A stretch of 64,000 nucleotides of DNA from Micromonospora sonchi (GTDB lineage Bacteria > Actinomycetota > Actinomycetes > Mycobacteriales > Micromonosporaceae). This document shows, one piece after another, positions 33,357 through 42,483 of this stretch. Both the position numbers and the translations under genes were made by a program. Where the stretch lies: contig NZ_BMNB01000001.1 of assembly GCF_014646235.1 (NCBI RefSeq), positions 310,001 to 374,000 on the forward strand. Direction: 5' to 3'. How positions within the stretch are numbered: the stretch's first letter is position 1; each line of letters starts with the position of its first letter. The notes under the pieces were generated by a model. It was not told the origin of the DNA and did not search any database. It saw nothing but the letters and a program-made list of their open reading frames with translations.

Positions 33357-35117
33357 GTGACCACCGTCGCACCCAAGCCGGTCGTGACCCGGCCCTGGCC
33401 GGTCCGCGAACCGGTCAAGGGGTCGGCCATCGCACGGCTGCTGCGGACCACGGACGCGAAGCAAATCGGGATCATGTACATGGTCACCGCGTTCGTGTTC
33501 TTCATGATCGGTGGCGTGATGGCCCTGATCATGCGGGCCGAGCTGGCCCAGCCCGGGCTGCAGATCGTGTCGCCTGAGCAGTTCAACCAGCTGTTCACCA
33601 TGCACGGCACGATCATGCTGCTGTTCTTCGCGACGCCCATCGTGTTCGCGTTCGCCAACTACATGGTGCCCATCCATATCGGCGCGCCCGACGTCGCCTT
33701 CCCGCGGCTGAACAGCTTCGCGTACTGGCTGTACCTGTTCGGTGGCACCATGGCCACCGCCGGCTTCCTCACCCCGCAGGGCGCGGCGGACTTCGGCTGG
33801 ACCGGGTACACCCCGCTGGCCAACGCCGAGCACTCGCCGGGCGTCGGCGGCAACATGTGGGTGATCGGCCTCGTCATCTCCGGCCTGGGCACCATCCTCG
33901 GCGCGGTCAACATGATCACCACGATCCTGACCCTGCGCGCGCCCGGCATGACCATGTTCCGGATGTCGATCTTCACCTGGAACATCCTGGTCACCAGCCT
34001 GCTGGTGATCCTGGTCTTCCCGCTGTTGGCCGCCGCGTTGCTCGCGCTCGCCGCAGACCGGCTGCTCGGCGCCCAGGTGTTCGCCTCGGAGACCGGCGGA
34101 CCGATGCTCTGGCAGCACCTGTTCTGGTTCTTCGGTCACCCCGAGGTGTACATCATCGCGCTGCCGTTCTTCGGCATCGTCAGCGAGATCATCCCGGTCT
34201 TCTCCCGCAAGCCGATCTTCGGCTACAAGGGCCTGGTCGCCGCCACCATCGCCATCGCCGGCCTGTCGATGAGCGTCTGGGCGCACCACATGTTCGCCAC
34301 CGGTCAGGTGCTGCTGCCGTTCTTCAGCTTCCTGAGCTATCTGATCGCCGTACCCACCGGCATGAAGTTCTTCAACTGGGTCGGCACCATGTGGCGGGGG
34401 CAGCTCAGCTTCGAAACGCCGATGCTGTTCGCCCTCGGCTTCCTGGTGACGTTCCTGTTCGGTGGCCTGACCGGCGTGCTGCTGGCTTCCCCGCCGCTCG
34501 ACTTCCACCTGCACGACTCGTACTTCGTGGTGGCGCACTTCCACTACGTGCTCTTCGGCACCATCGTCTTCGCGGTGTTCGGCGGCATCTACTTCTGGTT
34601 CCCGAAGATGTTCGGCCGGATGCTCGACGAGCGCCTCGGGAAGATCCACTTCTGGCTGACCATGATCGGCTTCCACACCACCTTCCTGGTGCAGCACTGG
34701 CTCGGCAACGAGGGCATGCCCCGGCGGTACGCCGACTACCTGCCCGAAGACGGCTTCACCACGCTGAACGTGGTCTCCACGATCGGTGCGTTCATCACCG
34801 GTATCTCGACGCTGCCGTTCATCTACAACTGCTGGAAGTCGTACAAGGCCGGCCCGGTGGTCGAGGTCGACGACCCGTGGGGTCACGGCAACTCGCTCGA
34901 ATGGGCGACCAGCTCGCCGCCGCCGCTGCGCAACTTCGACCGGATGCCGCGGATCCGCTCCGAGCGGCCGGCCTTCGACGCCAAGTTCCCCGAACTGGCC
35001 GCCGGGCAGCAGACCCTTGCCGGCCCGCCCGAGGGCGGCTCCAAGCCGCTGACCAGCGAGTCCGACGGCGGTGCCAGCTACCAGGAAGACACCGCCAGCG
35101 ACGTCGACCGCCGCTGA
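33357..35117 (+). CDS. ctaD: cytochrome c oxidase subunit I (aa3 type)
   Basis: 586 aa. GTG 33357 with CGGAGG 9 nt upstream; homologues begin near VTTVAPKP. Twelve TM segments. Haem a and a3/CuB ligands: [15 protein letters not shown] (H and the cross-linked Y), WAHHMF and [10 protein letters not shown]. Proton-channel residues are visible in the NYMVP and GYKG regions. It is the catalytic subunit that reduces O2 and pumps protons in the respiratory chain. The other subunits (ctaC, ctaE, qcr) are not adjacent, as in many actinomycetes where ctaD stands apart. A terminator follows at 35135. Confidence 0.96.
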   Translation: MTTVAPKPVVTRPWPVREPVKGSAIARLLRTTDAKQIGIMYMVTAFVFFMIGGVMALIMRAELAQPGLQIVSPEQFNQLFTMHGTIMLLFFATPIVFAFANYMVPIHIGAPDVAFPRLNSFAYWLYLFGGTMATAGFLTPQGAADFGWTGYTPLANAEHSPGVGGNMWVIGLVISGLGTILGAVNMITTILTLRAPGMTMFRMSIFTWNILVTSLLVILVFPLLAAALLALAADRLLGAQVFASETGGPMLWQHLFWFFGHPEVYIIALPFFGIVSEIIPVFSRKPIFGYKGLVAATIAIAGLSMSVWAHHMFATGQVLLPFFSFLSYLIAVPTGMKFFNWVGTMWRGQLSFETPMLFALGFLVTFLFGGLTGVLLASPPLDFHLHDSYFVVAHFHYVLFGTIVFAVFGGIYFWFPKMFGRMLDERLGKIHFWLTMIGFHTTFLVQHWLGNEGMPRRYADYLPEDGFTTLNVVSTIGAFITGISTLPFIYNCWKSYKAGPVVEVDDPWGHGNSLEWATSSPPPLRNFDRMPRIRSERPAFDAKFPELAAGQQTLAGPPEGGSKPLTSESDGGASYQEDTASDVDRR

Positions 35118-35134
35118 CCCACCGAACCAGCCGA

Positions 35135-35168
35135 CGGGCGCCACCCCCTCCTACGGGGATGGCGCCCG
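35135..35168 (+). terminator. ctaD hairpin terminator
   Basis: CGGGCGCCA (35135-35143) pairs with TGGCGCCCG (35160-35168), and inner CCCC/GGGG runs extend the stem. Confidence 0.65.
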
Positions 35169-35242
35169 CTCGCGTCCCCGCCCCCTTCGCCGCCCCGCCC
35201 CTTCCCTCAACACAGGATCCGGGGACCGAGCGACCAACCCTT

Positions 35243-35316
35243 CGCGATCTTGCACTTTCGGTCGCCTATTCGCAGCTTTTGCCCTAGTATGCGGCGACCA
35301 GAAGTGCAAGATCGCG
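35243..35316. repeat. palindromic intergenic repeat, family A copy 2
   Basis: CGCGATCTTGCACTTTCGGT plus CGCC (35243-35266) pairs with GGCGACCAGAAGTGCAAGAT plus CGCG (35293-35316): 24-bp arms with two mismatches, 26-nt loop. Same core as the copy at 28225-28300. Confidence 0.78.
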
Positions 35317-35401
35317 GTCTTTCCGATCGCTTCGCGGGCGTGAAGATCGGCATCGGCACGGTGCCCTCCGATTTATTGGTCAGATCCGCTCCGAATAGGC
35401 A

Positions 35402-35710
35402 ATCTGACCGGTAGGCCGAACCACCTCGCCCCGATATATCCCGAAAATCACCCTCGTTGCCGTGGATCTTGGACGCGGGAGGCCCCTCTGGGGGCAGAAG
35501 GTGTCCAAGATTGCCTGCTGGGCCAGTGAGACGGGCGGGCGTGGGCCGCTGCCGGGTCTTCACGCCCTGCGAGGCGTCACGGAGAGATCGGGTGACTTGG
35601 ACACCTTCGGCCCTCAGAGGGGCCCCCGCCCCGGTCCAAGATCCGCCGAAGCGGGGCCTAGCCTCCCGGGATATATCGGGACGGGGTCGGTCTTGTCTAC
35701 CCGGTCAGAT
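35402..35710. repeat. 309-bp inverted-repeat (MITE-like) element
   Basis: Nested arms from the outside in: ATCTGACCGGTAG (35402-35414) with CTACCCGGTCAGAT (35697-35710); CCCGATATATCCCG (35430-35443) with CGGGATATATCGGG (35667-35680), perfect; and 35464-35509 with 35596-35644, beginning GGATCTTGGAC and ending AAGGTGTCCAAG, imperfect in the middle. The loop is 86 nt. No ORF or transposase. It may be a non-autonomous element or a large structured RNA. No target-site duplication was found by eye. Confidence 0.7.
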
Positions 35711-36010
35711 CGGCGGGGAAAGGGGGCGAGCCGGGGGCGGGGCGGGGCGAGCCGGGGCGGGGCGAGCCGGGGCGGACGCTGCGAGGCGAGGCGGAGGCGG
35801 CGGAGCGGAGGCGGCGAGGCGAGGCAGGGCCGTTTGGCGGTCTGGCCGTTGGTACCGGGAATGGCGAGGGGGGCTGGAACCGGGACGGGGGGCGGGCGGG
35901 GGCGACGGGGACGGTCTGCTTATAGAGACCGGCAAAAGGGTGGTGGCGAGGTGGGTCCAGGCGTGGTGGCCGCTGTGCCTGGGAGCGCTGTGCCTGGGGG
36001 TGTGGACGGC

Positions 36011-36220
36011 GCGGGTTGCGGCATCTCGGGGTTTTCGAGTGTCCGAGGCGGGCGCGGGTTGCGGCATGTCGGCGTATCCCGTCCGTGGGGTGGCACGGGT
36101 TGCGGCATGTTGGGGTTTCCGGGCCGGTTGAGACCGCGAGTTGCGGCATCCGGTGGCAGGGCGCGCCGAGTTGCGGTGTCTTGTGCGAGGGGCTGCGAGT
36201 TGCGGTGTCTTGCGCGAGGG
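36011..36220 (+). repeat. degenerate GTTGCGG(CAT/TGT) repeats
   Basis: Six units: GCGGGTTGCGGCAT (36011-36024 and 36054-36067), CGGGTTGCGGCAT (36096-36108), GCGAGTTGCGGCAT (36136-36149), GAGTTGCGGTGTC (36168-36180) and GCGAGTTGCGGTGTCTTGCG (36195-36214). The last two share TTGYGCGAGG after the core. Spacing of 30-45 nt is irregular. Confidence 0.6.
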
Positions 36221-36404
36221 TTGTCAACGGTCAGGACGAAGTCCTGTCCGGTTGCGGACGGGTCTCATCGCCCGGCCGCCTGATCTGCCAGAAGCCGCCG
36301 CCACCACCGCCACCGCCACCGCCCCATTGCCGGTCGCGCTTGCTGAAGGCGGGCAGGACCGCGTCGATGAGAGTGGGAAGTGCTGTGCGGTGGGGCGAGG
36401 TGGA

Positions 36405-37640
36405 TCAGGTGGTTCTGGTGGGAGTGGGGGTGGCGGGCAGGCTTGGGGTTGCGGGTTCGGCGTCTGGGGTGGTGGGACGGGGATGGCGTAGTGCGGTCGG
36501 CAGCACCGCGAGCGCGACCACGGCGCCGATCACGCCGGTGACGACGAAGCCCCACAGCGGCGCCGAGGCGTCGATCACGGCTCCGGCCAGCGGGGCGCCG
36601 ATGGCGATGCCGACGGTGACCGCCGAGCCGTGCAGGCCCATCGCCTCGCCCCGGACGCTGGCCGGAGCGAGCCGGCTGACCGTGTCGGAGGTTGCCGCGA
36701 TGCTGGGCGCGCAGAGCATGCCGGCGGGGATCAGCGCCAGGCAGAGCAGCCACCAGTGCGATCCGCCCAGCCCGACCGGGATGGTGCACAGGCCCAACGC
36801 ACCCATCAGCACGACCGGGGGGAACGAGCGGTGGATCGCGCCGTACGCGAAGCCTCCGACCAGCGACGCGATCGCCCATACGGAGAGTACGGCGCCGGTG
36901 AAGGCGGCATCGCCGTTCTCCCGCAGCACGGCGATGACCGCCACGTCGGTGCCGCCGAGCACCAGGGTGGTCGCGGTGCTCACCACCAACACGGCGACCA
37001 TCCGCGAGGTGAGCCACTGCCGGCGGGCGATCCTCGGCTGTGGACCGGTCACCTCGCCGGCGTTGCGCACCGGCGGGTTGAGCAGCCACAGCATGACGCC
37101 GGCGGTGACGATGCCGGCGCCGACCAGGTAGAGCGTGAGGCGGGCCGAGATGGTGGTGACACCGACCGTGGCGAGCGCGGGACCGATCATGAACGACAGT
37201 TCGACGGACATCGAGTCCAGCGCGTACGCGGGTCGGCGTTGTTCCGGTGGTACCAGCGCGGCGATGGACTGCCGGATCACCGAGAAGATCGGCAACGCCA
37301 GCAGGCCGGCCAGGAAGGCGGCGGGCAGCAGCAGCGGGTAGGAGAGCATCGGCGCGGTGGACCAGAAGATCGCCTCGGCGACGGTGGTGAGGACCAGCAT
37401 CGGGCGCAAGCCGCGGCGGTCCACCAGCCGGCCGAGCAGCGGAGCGCCGATCGCCGCGCCGACGGTGATCCCGGCGCCGACCAGGCCGGCCGCACCGTAG
37501 CCGCGCCCGAGATCCTGCACGACGTAGAACGTCAGGGTCACGCCGGTCGCGGTCAGCGGGAGACGTGCCAGTACCGCCACCAACAGCAACGACCTCAGGC
37601 CGGGCAGGGCGAGCGCCGCCCGGTAAGGCTTCATGTTCAC
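36405..37640 (-). CDS. MFS transporter
   Basis: 411 aa, twelve TM helices in two halves. The loop 2-3 motif is GAPLLGRLVDRRGLRPML, and loop 8-9 is short. The second half has GGFAYGAIHRSFPP. A Thr/Pro tail (last about 25 residues) is predicted cytoplasmic. GTG 37640 is preferred because GGAGG sits 11 nt upstream; ATG 37634 is also possible. Resembles drug-efflux or sugar-export MFS members; substrate unknown. An inverted repeat in its 5' region (37644-37686) suggests local regulation, yet no regulator adjoins. Confidence 0.88.
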   Translation of the reverse strand: MNMKPYRAALALPGLRSLLLVAVLARLPLTATGVTLTFYVVQDLGRGYGAAGLVGAGITVGAAIGAPLLGRLVDRRGLRPMLVLTTVAEAIFWSTAPMLSYPLLLPAAFLAGLLALPIFSVIRQSIAALVPPEQRRPAYALDSMSVELSFMIGPALATVGVTTISARLTLYLVGAGIVTAGVMLWLLNPPVRNAGEVTGPQPRIARRQWLTSRMVAVLVVSTATTLVLGGTDVAVIAVLRENGDAAFTGAVLSVWAIASLVGGFAYGAIHRSFPPVVLMGALGLCTIPVGLGGSHWWLLCLALIPAGMLCAPSIAATSDTVSRLAPASVRGEAMGLHGSAVTVGIAIGAPLAGAVIDASAPLWGFVVTGVIGAVVALAVLPTALRHPRPTTPDAEPATPSLPATPTPTRTT

Positions 37641-37643
37641 GAC

Positions 37644-37686
37644 GGTCCGTACCTCCGCCGGACATCCTCGATGGGAGGTACGGTCC
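37644..37686. promoter_or_regulatory. inverted repeat at the MFS gene 5' end
   Basis: GGTCCGTACCTCC (37644-37656) and GGAGGTACGGTCC (37674-37686): 13-bp arms, one mismatch, 17-nt loop. One arm is the ribosome binding site (GGAGG on the minus strand), so it could be an operator or an mRNA hairpin that hides the ribosome binding site. Confidence 0.55.
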
Positions 37687-37705
37687 CCGCCAATCTATTA
37701 TCGGA

Positions 37706-38287
37706 TCATGCGGCCCTGATCACAGGGGCGCCGTGCATGGTGATCCCGGCGCCGTCGAGGGCGCGCAACGCGACGTCGGTGGTGTCCGGCGCGACGGCTG
37801 CGGTCAGCTCCAACAGCACGGCGGTGGCGAAGCCCTCTCGGGCCGCGTCCAGGGCGGTCGCCCGGACGCAGTGGTCGGTGGCGATGCCGACCACGTCGAC
37901 CCGGTCCACCCCGTGCCGGCGCAGCCAGTCGGCCAGGCCCTCGCCGTTCTCGGCGTGCCCCTCGAAGCCGGAGTACGCGGCAGAGTACTCACCCTTGTGG
38001 AAGATCGCCTCGATCCGGTCGGTGGCCAGTTCGGGGTGGAACTCCGAGCCGGGGGTGCCGACCACGCAGTGCCGCGGCCAGGTGCTCACGTAGTCCGGCG
38101 GGTTGCCGAAGTGCAGGCCGGGATCGATGTGATAGTCCTTGGTCGCCACCACGTGGTCCCAGCGGTCCGGCTCGGTGGCCAGCAGCCGGGAGATGCCCGC
38201 GGCCACGCCCGCGCCCCCTGCCACGGCCAGCGATCCGCCCTCGCAGAAGTCGTTCTGCACGTCGACGATGATCAGCGCGTTGCTCAC
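37706..38287 (-). CDS. pncA: nicotinamidase/pyrazinamidase
   Basis: 193 aa, GTG 38287 with AAGGAG upstream. Isochorismatase fold with catalytic triad D9 (IVDVQNDF), K103-equivalent in FHKGEYSAAYSGFEG, and C140 (IATDHCVRATALDA). Metal site D51, H53, H59 and H73 (TKDYHIDPGLHF, PRHC). Converts nicotinamide to nicotinate for NAD salvage; also activates pyrazinamide in mycobacteria. It follows pncB by 14 nt on the same strand, so the two steps of the Preiss-Handler entry are co-transcribed. Confidence 0.95.
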   Translation of the reverse strand: MSNALIIVDVQNDFCEGGSLAVAGGAGVAAGISRLLATEPDRWDHVVATKDYHIDPGLHFGNPPDYVSTWPRHCVVGTPGSEFHPELATDRIEAIFHKGEYSAAYSGFEGHAENGEGLADWLRRHGVDRVDVVGIATDHCVRATALDAAREGFATAVLLELTAAVAPDTTDVALRALDGAGITMHGAPVIRAA

Positions 38288-38301
38288 CGAACTCGCTCCT
38301 T

Positions 38302-39588
38302 TCAATCGGCGGGTACCACGGTGACCGGGACCGCCGGGTCGCCCGCGGAGAGCTTCAGGCCCTCCCACGGAATGGAGATCAGGCACTGCCGCAGGTGTTC
38401 CCGTGACTCGTCCAGCGTCGGCAGCGCCACCGGCTCTCCGTCCACCACGTACGACCGCTGCAGCAGCCGGTCGTTGGGGCGTCGGTCCGGCACGCCCTGC
38501 GGGACGATGATCTCCTCGGTGGCGGTGCCGGTCGGCTTGTGTCGCCGGACGGCCACCTTGCGCCCGCCGATGGTGGCCTTCTGCTCGGAGCGCTTGACCA
38601 CCGGGCGGCCCTCCACCTCGACCAGCTTGTAGACCAGGCCCGCCGTCGGTGCTCCGGAGCCGGTGACCACGGCGGTGCCCGCACCGTACATGTCGACGGG
38701 TTCGGCGGCCAGCGCGGCGATGGCGTACTCGTCGAGATCGCCGGAAACGATGATCTTGGTTTCGGTGGCGCCGAGCGAGTCCAGCAACTGACGGGACTGC
38801 GTAGCGATCACGGCCAGGTCGCCGGAGTCGATCCGGACGGCCCGCAGATCGGGCCCGGCCACCTCGATCGCGTTGCGGATGCCCTGGCTGATGTCGTACG
38901 TGTCCACCAGCAGCGTGGTCTCCTTGCCCAGCGTGGCGACCTGCGAGGCGAACGCGGCCCGTTCGTCGTCCTGGAGCAGGGTGAAGGCGTGCGCGGCGGT
39001 GCCCGCGGTGGGGATGCCGTAGCGCTGGCCGGCGGCCAGGTTGGAGGTGAACCGGAACCCGGCCAGGTACGCCGAGCGGGCGGCCGCGACCGCCGCCTCC
39101 TCGTGCGTCCGCCGCGCCCCCATCTCGATCAGCGCCCGCCCCCGGGCCGCGGTCACCATCCGGGCCGCCGCGGCGGCCACCGCGCAGTCGTGGTTGAGCA
39201 CCGAGAGCACCAGTGTCTCCAGCACCACGCACTCGGCGAAGGTGCCGGAGACGGTCAGGATCGGCGAGCCGGGGAAGAACAGCTCACCCTCGGCGTACCC
39301 GTCGATGTCGCCGGTGAACCGGTAGTCGGCCAGCCAGGCGGCGGTCTGCTCGTCGACCACCCCGCTGCCGCGGAGGAAGTCGATGTCGGCCGGGTCGAAG
39401 CGGAACTCGCGGACCAGGTCGATCAACCGGGCGGTGCCGGCGACCACGCCGTAGCGGCGGCCGGCGGGCAGCCGGCGGGTGAACACCTCGAACGCGCAGC
39501 GGCGGTGTGCGGTGCCGTCCCGCAGGGCGGCGCTGACCATGGTCAGCTCGTAGTGATCGGTCAGCAGTGCGGGACTGAGGGTGTGCAC
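38302..39588 (-). CDS. pncB: nicotinate phosphoribosyltransferase
   Basis: 428 aa, GTG 39588. LLTDHYELTMVSAAL at the N terminus, FTRRLPAGRRYGV, SNLAAGQRYGIPTAGTAAHAF and RAVRIDSGDLAVIA, with the phosphate-binding MYGAGTAVVTG, are the family hallmarks. Forms nicotinate mononucleotide from nicotinate, PRPP and ATP. Upstream of pncA in an operon. In related actinomycetes pncB lies beside clpS; here the LAL regulator and a GTPase-like gene (39605-44016) intervene. Confidence 0.95.
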   Translation of the reverse strand: MHTLSPALLTDHYELTMVSAALRDGTAHRRCAFEVFTRRLPAGRRYGVVAGTARLIDLVREFRFDPADIDFLRGSGVVDEQTAAWLADYRFTGDIDGYAEGELFFPGSPILTVSGTFAECVVLETLVLSVLNHDCAVAAAAARMVTAARGRALIEMGARRTHEEAAVAAARSAYLAGFRFTSNLAAGQRYGIPTAGTAAHAFTLLQDDERAAFASQVATLGKETTLLVDTYDISQGIRNAIEVAGPDLRAVRIDSGDLAVIATQSRQLLDSLGATETKIIVSGDLDEYAIAALAAEPVDMYGAGTAVVTGSGAPTAGLVYKLVEVEGRPVVKRSEQKATIGGRKVAVRRHKPTGTATEEIIVPQGVPDRRPNDRLLQRSYVVDGEPVALPTLDESREHLRQCLISIPWEGLKLSAGDPAVPVTVVPAD

Positions 39589-39604
39589 ATCCTCAGCCTA
39601 GGGT

Positions 39605-42283
39605 TCATGTCGCCGCCGTGTCGTCGTGGCCCGGGATCGTCCGCAACGCCGCTCGCAGCTCCGCCCGCCCGGTCACTCCGAGCTTGCTGTAGATCCGTTG
39701 CAGGTGGTTTTCCACCGTCCGGGCGGAGAGAAAGAGCTGCTCGGCGATGATCCGGCTGGTCTCGCCGTGGGCCGCGAGCCGGGCCACCTGCCACTCCCGA
39801 TCCGTCAGCGTCGGGGTCGCCGTGCGCAGGGCCGGAGTGTGCACGACGTCACAGCAGCCGAGCAGGAAGGCGAGCCGCTCGGTGGCCGCCGCGATGTCCG
39901 GGGAGCGGTCCCGGCGCAGCAGATGCACCGCGGCTGCCGCGGCCTCGGCGGCGAGCAGCGCCAGCCCGAGCTCCATGAAGCCGTCGGCGGCGGAGAACAG
40001 CTGCTCGGGCGAGCCGTCCGCCGCCGCCCGGGCGTGCCGGGCCAGCAGCGGGGGCAGTTCGCCGTCGACCTGTTCCGACAGTTCCGTCAACCGCTGGGCG
40101 ATCGTCCGGCGGCTGCCGTCGGAGCAGGTCGGCCCGGTCGGCGCGGCGGCCTGGCCCAGGCGTACCAGGTCATGCAGCACCAGCGTCTCGTGTCCGGCGA
40201 AGCCGTCGGCACGCAGCCGCTCGACCAGCCCGTGCAGGTGCGTCACCGCGCCGGGCAGGTCGCCCCCGACGGCGAGCGTGGCCGCCCGGGCCTGCTCCAG
40301 CCACGGGTACAGCACCGCCATGCTCCGCGCGTGGCTGTTGTCGGCCTCGGTCATCGCCTCGGCCGCCTGCCGGGCGTCACCGCGTAGCGCGGCGGCCTGG
40401 GCGCGCTCCGCCTGGGCCAGCCCGGCGTAGACCCGGCTGGTCGCCAGGATCGCGCAGGCGCCGAGCGCCGCCTGCATCGCGGTGTCGCTGCGCCCGCGCA
40501 GTCGCGCCGCGTACGCCCGCAGGATGGTCAGGTAGCCGCTGCCGAGCCGGAAGTCTCCCGCGTCGGCCAGGTCGGCGAATTCGTCGGCGACCAGGCTGTC
40601 GATGCCGGTCAGGTCGCCGGAGATCGCCAGCCGGGTGCCCCGGGCCAGTTCCACGGCCAGTTGGAGGTACGGCATGTCCGTACGCCAGGTGCCCGCCTTC
40701 GCCTGGACCAGGTCCACCGCCATGGCGCTGCGGCGCAGCTGCCCCTGCACGGCCTGCAGGTGGGCGATGGCGCAGCGGGCCAGCTCGCGGGCGGCCACGC
40801 TGGCCGCCGGCCGGTCCAGCACGCCCTGGGCGAGCCGGAGCGCGGTCGGGGCGTCCAGCCGATGCAGGCGCATGATCGACTCGAAGGCGCGGACCCTCGC
40901 CTGGGCGGCGAGATCGATCAACTCGGTGCCGCGGCGGGCGATCTCTTCCACCGTGGACTCCTGGCTCAGTCCCCAGTAAGTGACCATGCCGCGGACCGTC
41001 AGCCACCGGCTGAGCCGTTCCTCGCCACCCGTGTCGGTGGCGACCGTGTCGAGCACCCCGAGCGCCTCGGCCGGCCGGTCGGCGAACATCAGGATGGTGG
41101 CCAGCAGTTCGGCCGCGTCGAACCCGCCACCGGCGTCGAGCGCCGCGCGGGCCAGCCGGGTCGCCAGCGGTACGTCGTAGCGCGCGAACGCCTGCCCGGC
41201 CGCGGCGATCAGCATGGCGGGATCCTGCGCGGTGCCGGATTCCAGCCGCCAGACCGCCACCCGCAGCAGGTCCTCCCGCCGGCGCTTGCCCACCCCTTCC
41301 AGCAGTTCGGCCAGGTGCGCCTGCAGTCGGCGGGTCCGGCTGACCGGGCACTGCCGGCGGACCACCTCGCCGTAGAGCGGATGGCCCAGCCGGACGTCGA
41401 GCCGCCGGTCGGAGTTGACCATCGTGATCATTCCGCGTTCCTCGGCGGTCTCCACGTCGGCCTCCTCCACGACCGTGTTGAGCAGCCGCAGGCCCAGCGG
41501 CTCGCCGAAGGCGACCAGCTCGACCACCGTCCGTACGCCGGGGCTGAGCTGGCCGATCCGAATGTCGATCAGCTCGGTCAGGCTGGGTGCCAGCTCCAGC
41601 CGACCGGTCCAGGTCCAGAGCCCGAACCGCTCGGTGAGTTCCTCGCTGTTCTGGACGGCGTGCACCAGCTCGCGCAGCAGCAGCGGGTTGCCGGCGCTCA
41701 GCTTGCCCAGCCGGTCCGCCGTGCGGCCGTCGACCGGGCCTTTCAGGATGGCGGCGAGCAGGCCGGCGGTGTCGGTGGGGGGCAGCGGACTCAGCTCGGC
41801 GTGCTCGACGAGGTCGTCGGTCCACAGTGCGCGCAGCGGCAGCGGCATCTGCTCGCCGTCGCGCAGGGTGCCCACCACACAGGCGTTCTCCGTCCGGGCC
41901 ACCAGATGCACCAGTGCGGCCGTGGGCGGATCCAACAGGTGCGCGTCGTCCACGGCGAGCACGATCCGCCGCCCGGCGGCCTGCTGCTGCAACAGGTCGA
42001 CGGCCCACCGGAGGATGCCCGCCGGCGACAGCCCCTGCGGATGCTCGACCGGGAGCACCTGCACCAGGCCGCCGAAGGGCATCGCCGCGGTGGTGGCACT
42101 GGCCGCGATCCACCCGACCGCGTACTGATCTCCGGGCAGAGTGTCCACACCCTCCCGCAACAGCCGGCTCTTGCCGATGCCCGCGTTGCCGGTGAAAAAG
42201 ATGCCACGCCCGAGCGTCCCGGTCACCGCCCTGTGCAGACGGTCGAGCTCCGCCCGGCGGCCCACAAACCTCCACCGACTCAT
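39605..42283 (-). CDS. LAL-type LuxR transcriptional regulator (MalT-like ATPase)
   Basis: 892 aa from the ATG at 42283; homologues begin FVGRRAELDRL. AAA/STAND ATPase with Walker A GNAGIGKS (32-39), Walker B RIVLAVDDAHLLD (about 118-130) and the sensor-like GNPLLLRELVHA (about 199-210). A long helical TPR-like middle (about 330-800) and a C-terminal LuxR HTH (about 830-885: LTDREWQVARLAAHGETSRIIAEQLFLSARTVENHLQRIYSKLG) complete it. LAL regulators often control antibiotic or catabolic clusters. It is divergent from the GTPase-like gene across 200 bp, its nearest candidate target. Confidence 0.92.
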   Translation of the reverse strand: MSRWRFVGRRAELDRLHRAVTGTLGRGIFFTGNAGIGKSRLLREGVDTLPGDQYAVGWIAASATTAAMPFGGLVQVLPVEHPQGLSPAGILRWAVDLLQQQAAGRRIVLAVDDAHLLDPPTAALVHLVARTENACVVGTLRDGEQMPLPLRALWTDDLVEHAELSPLPPTDTAGLLAAILKGPVDGRTADRLGKLSAGNPLLLRELVHAVQNSEELTERFGLWTWTGRLELAPSLTELIDIRIGQLSPGVRTVVELVAFGEPLGLRLLNTVVEEADVETAEERGMITMVNSDRRLDVRLGHPLYGEVVRRQCPVSRTRRLQAHLAELLEGVGKRRREDLLRVAVWRLESGTAQDPAMLIAAAGQAFARYDVPLATRLARAALDAGGGFDAAELLATILMFADRPAEALGVLDTVATDTGGEERLSRWLTVRGMVTYWGLSQESTVEEIARRGTELIDLAAQARVRAFESIMRLHRLDAPTALRLAQGVLDRPAASVAARELARCAIAHLQAVQGQLRRSAMAVDLVQAKAGTWRTDMPYLQLAVELARGTRLAISGDLTGIDSLVADEFADLADAGDFRLGSGYLTILRAYAARLRGRSDTAMQAALGACAILATSRVYAGLAQAERAQAAALRGDARQAAEAMTEADNSHARSMAVLYPWLEQARAATLAVGGDLPGAVTHLHGLVERLRADGFAGHETLVLHDLVRLGQAAAPTGPTCSDGSRRTIAQRLTELSEQVDGELPPLLARHARAAADGSPEQLFSAADGFMELGLALLAAEAAAAAVHLLRRDRSPDIAAATERLAFLLGCCDVVHTPALRTATPTLTDREWQVARLAAHGETSRIIAEQLFLSARTVENHLQRIYSKLGVTGRAELRAALRTIPGHDDTAAT

Positions 42284-42483
42284 CAGGGCAGCATATCGAC
42301 GGCGCTGTTGCCGGGCTGGTAGCCCGGCCGGGAGAAGTTGAGTAGCCGGTTTCGTACCACTGAGTATCTTGATTCTTCGTTCCCACCCGCCGATGCGCCG
42401 TACTCTTCCGGCATCCGGATGCCGTAACCGGATGTTCATCGCGACCGGTGCCGCCGGCCGCCTGTCCTGGAGGACGCCGTCTG

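Larger units (their letters stand above)
35118..36404. other. 1.3-kb gene-free region rich in repeats
   Basis: Holds, in order, the ctaD terminator (35135-35168), palindromic repeat family A copy 2 (35243-35316), a 309-bp inverted-repeat element (35402-35710), a G-rich purine-biased tract (about 35715-35830), six degenerate GTTGCGGCAT-type units (36011-36220) and a CCACCG microsatellite (about 36300-36325). Open frames here are GC-driven, low-complexity and overlapping in several frames; none has a plausible ribosome binding site and family signature. Confidence 0.7.

Noticed and set aside
35457..36283. Several overlapping open frames in the 35.4-36.3 kb region
   Set aside because: Composed of repeats, open in many frames at once, with Arg/Gly-only products; treated as gene-free.
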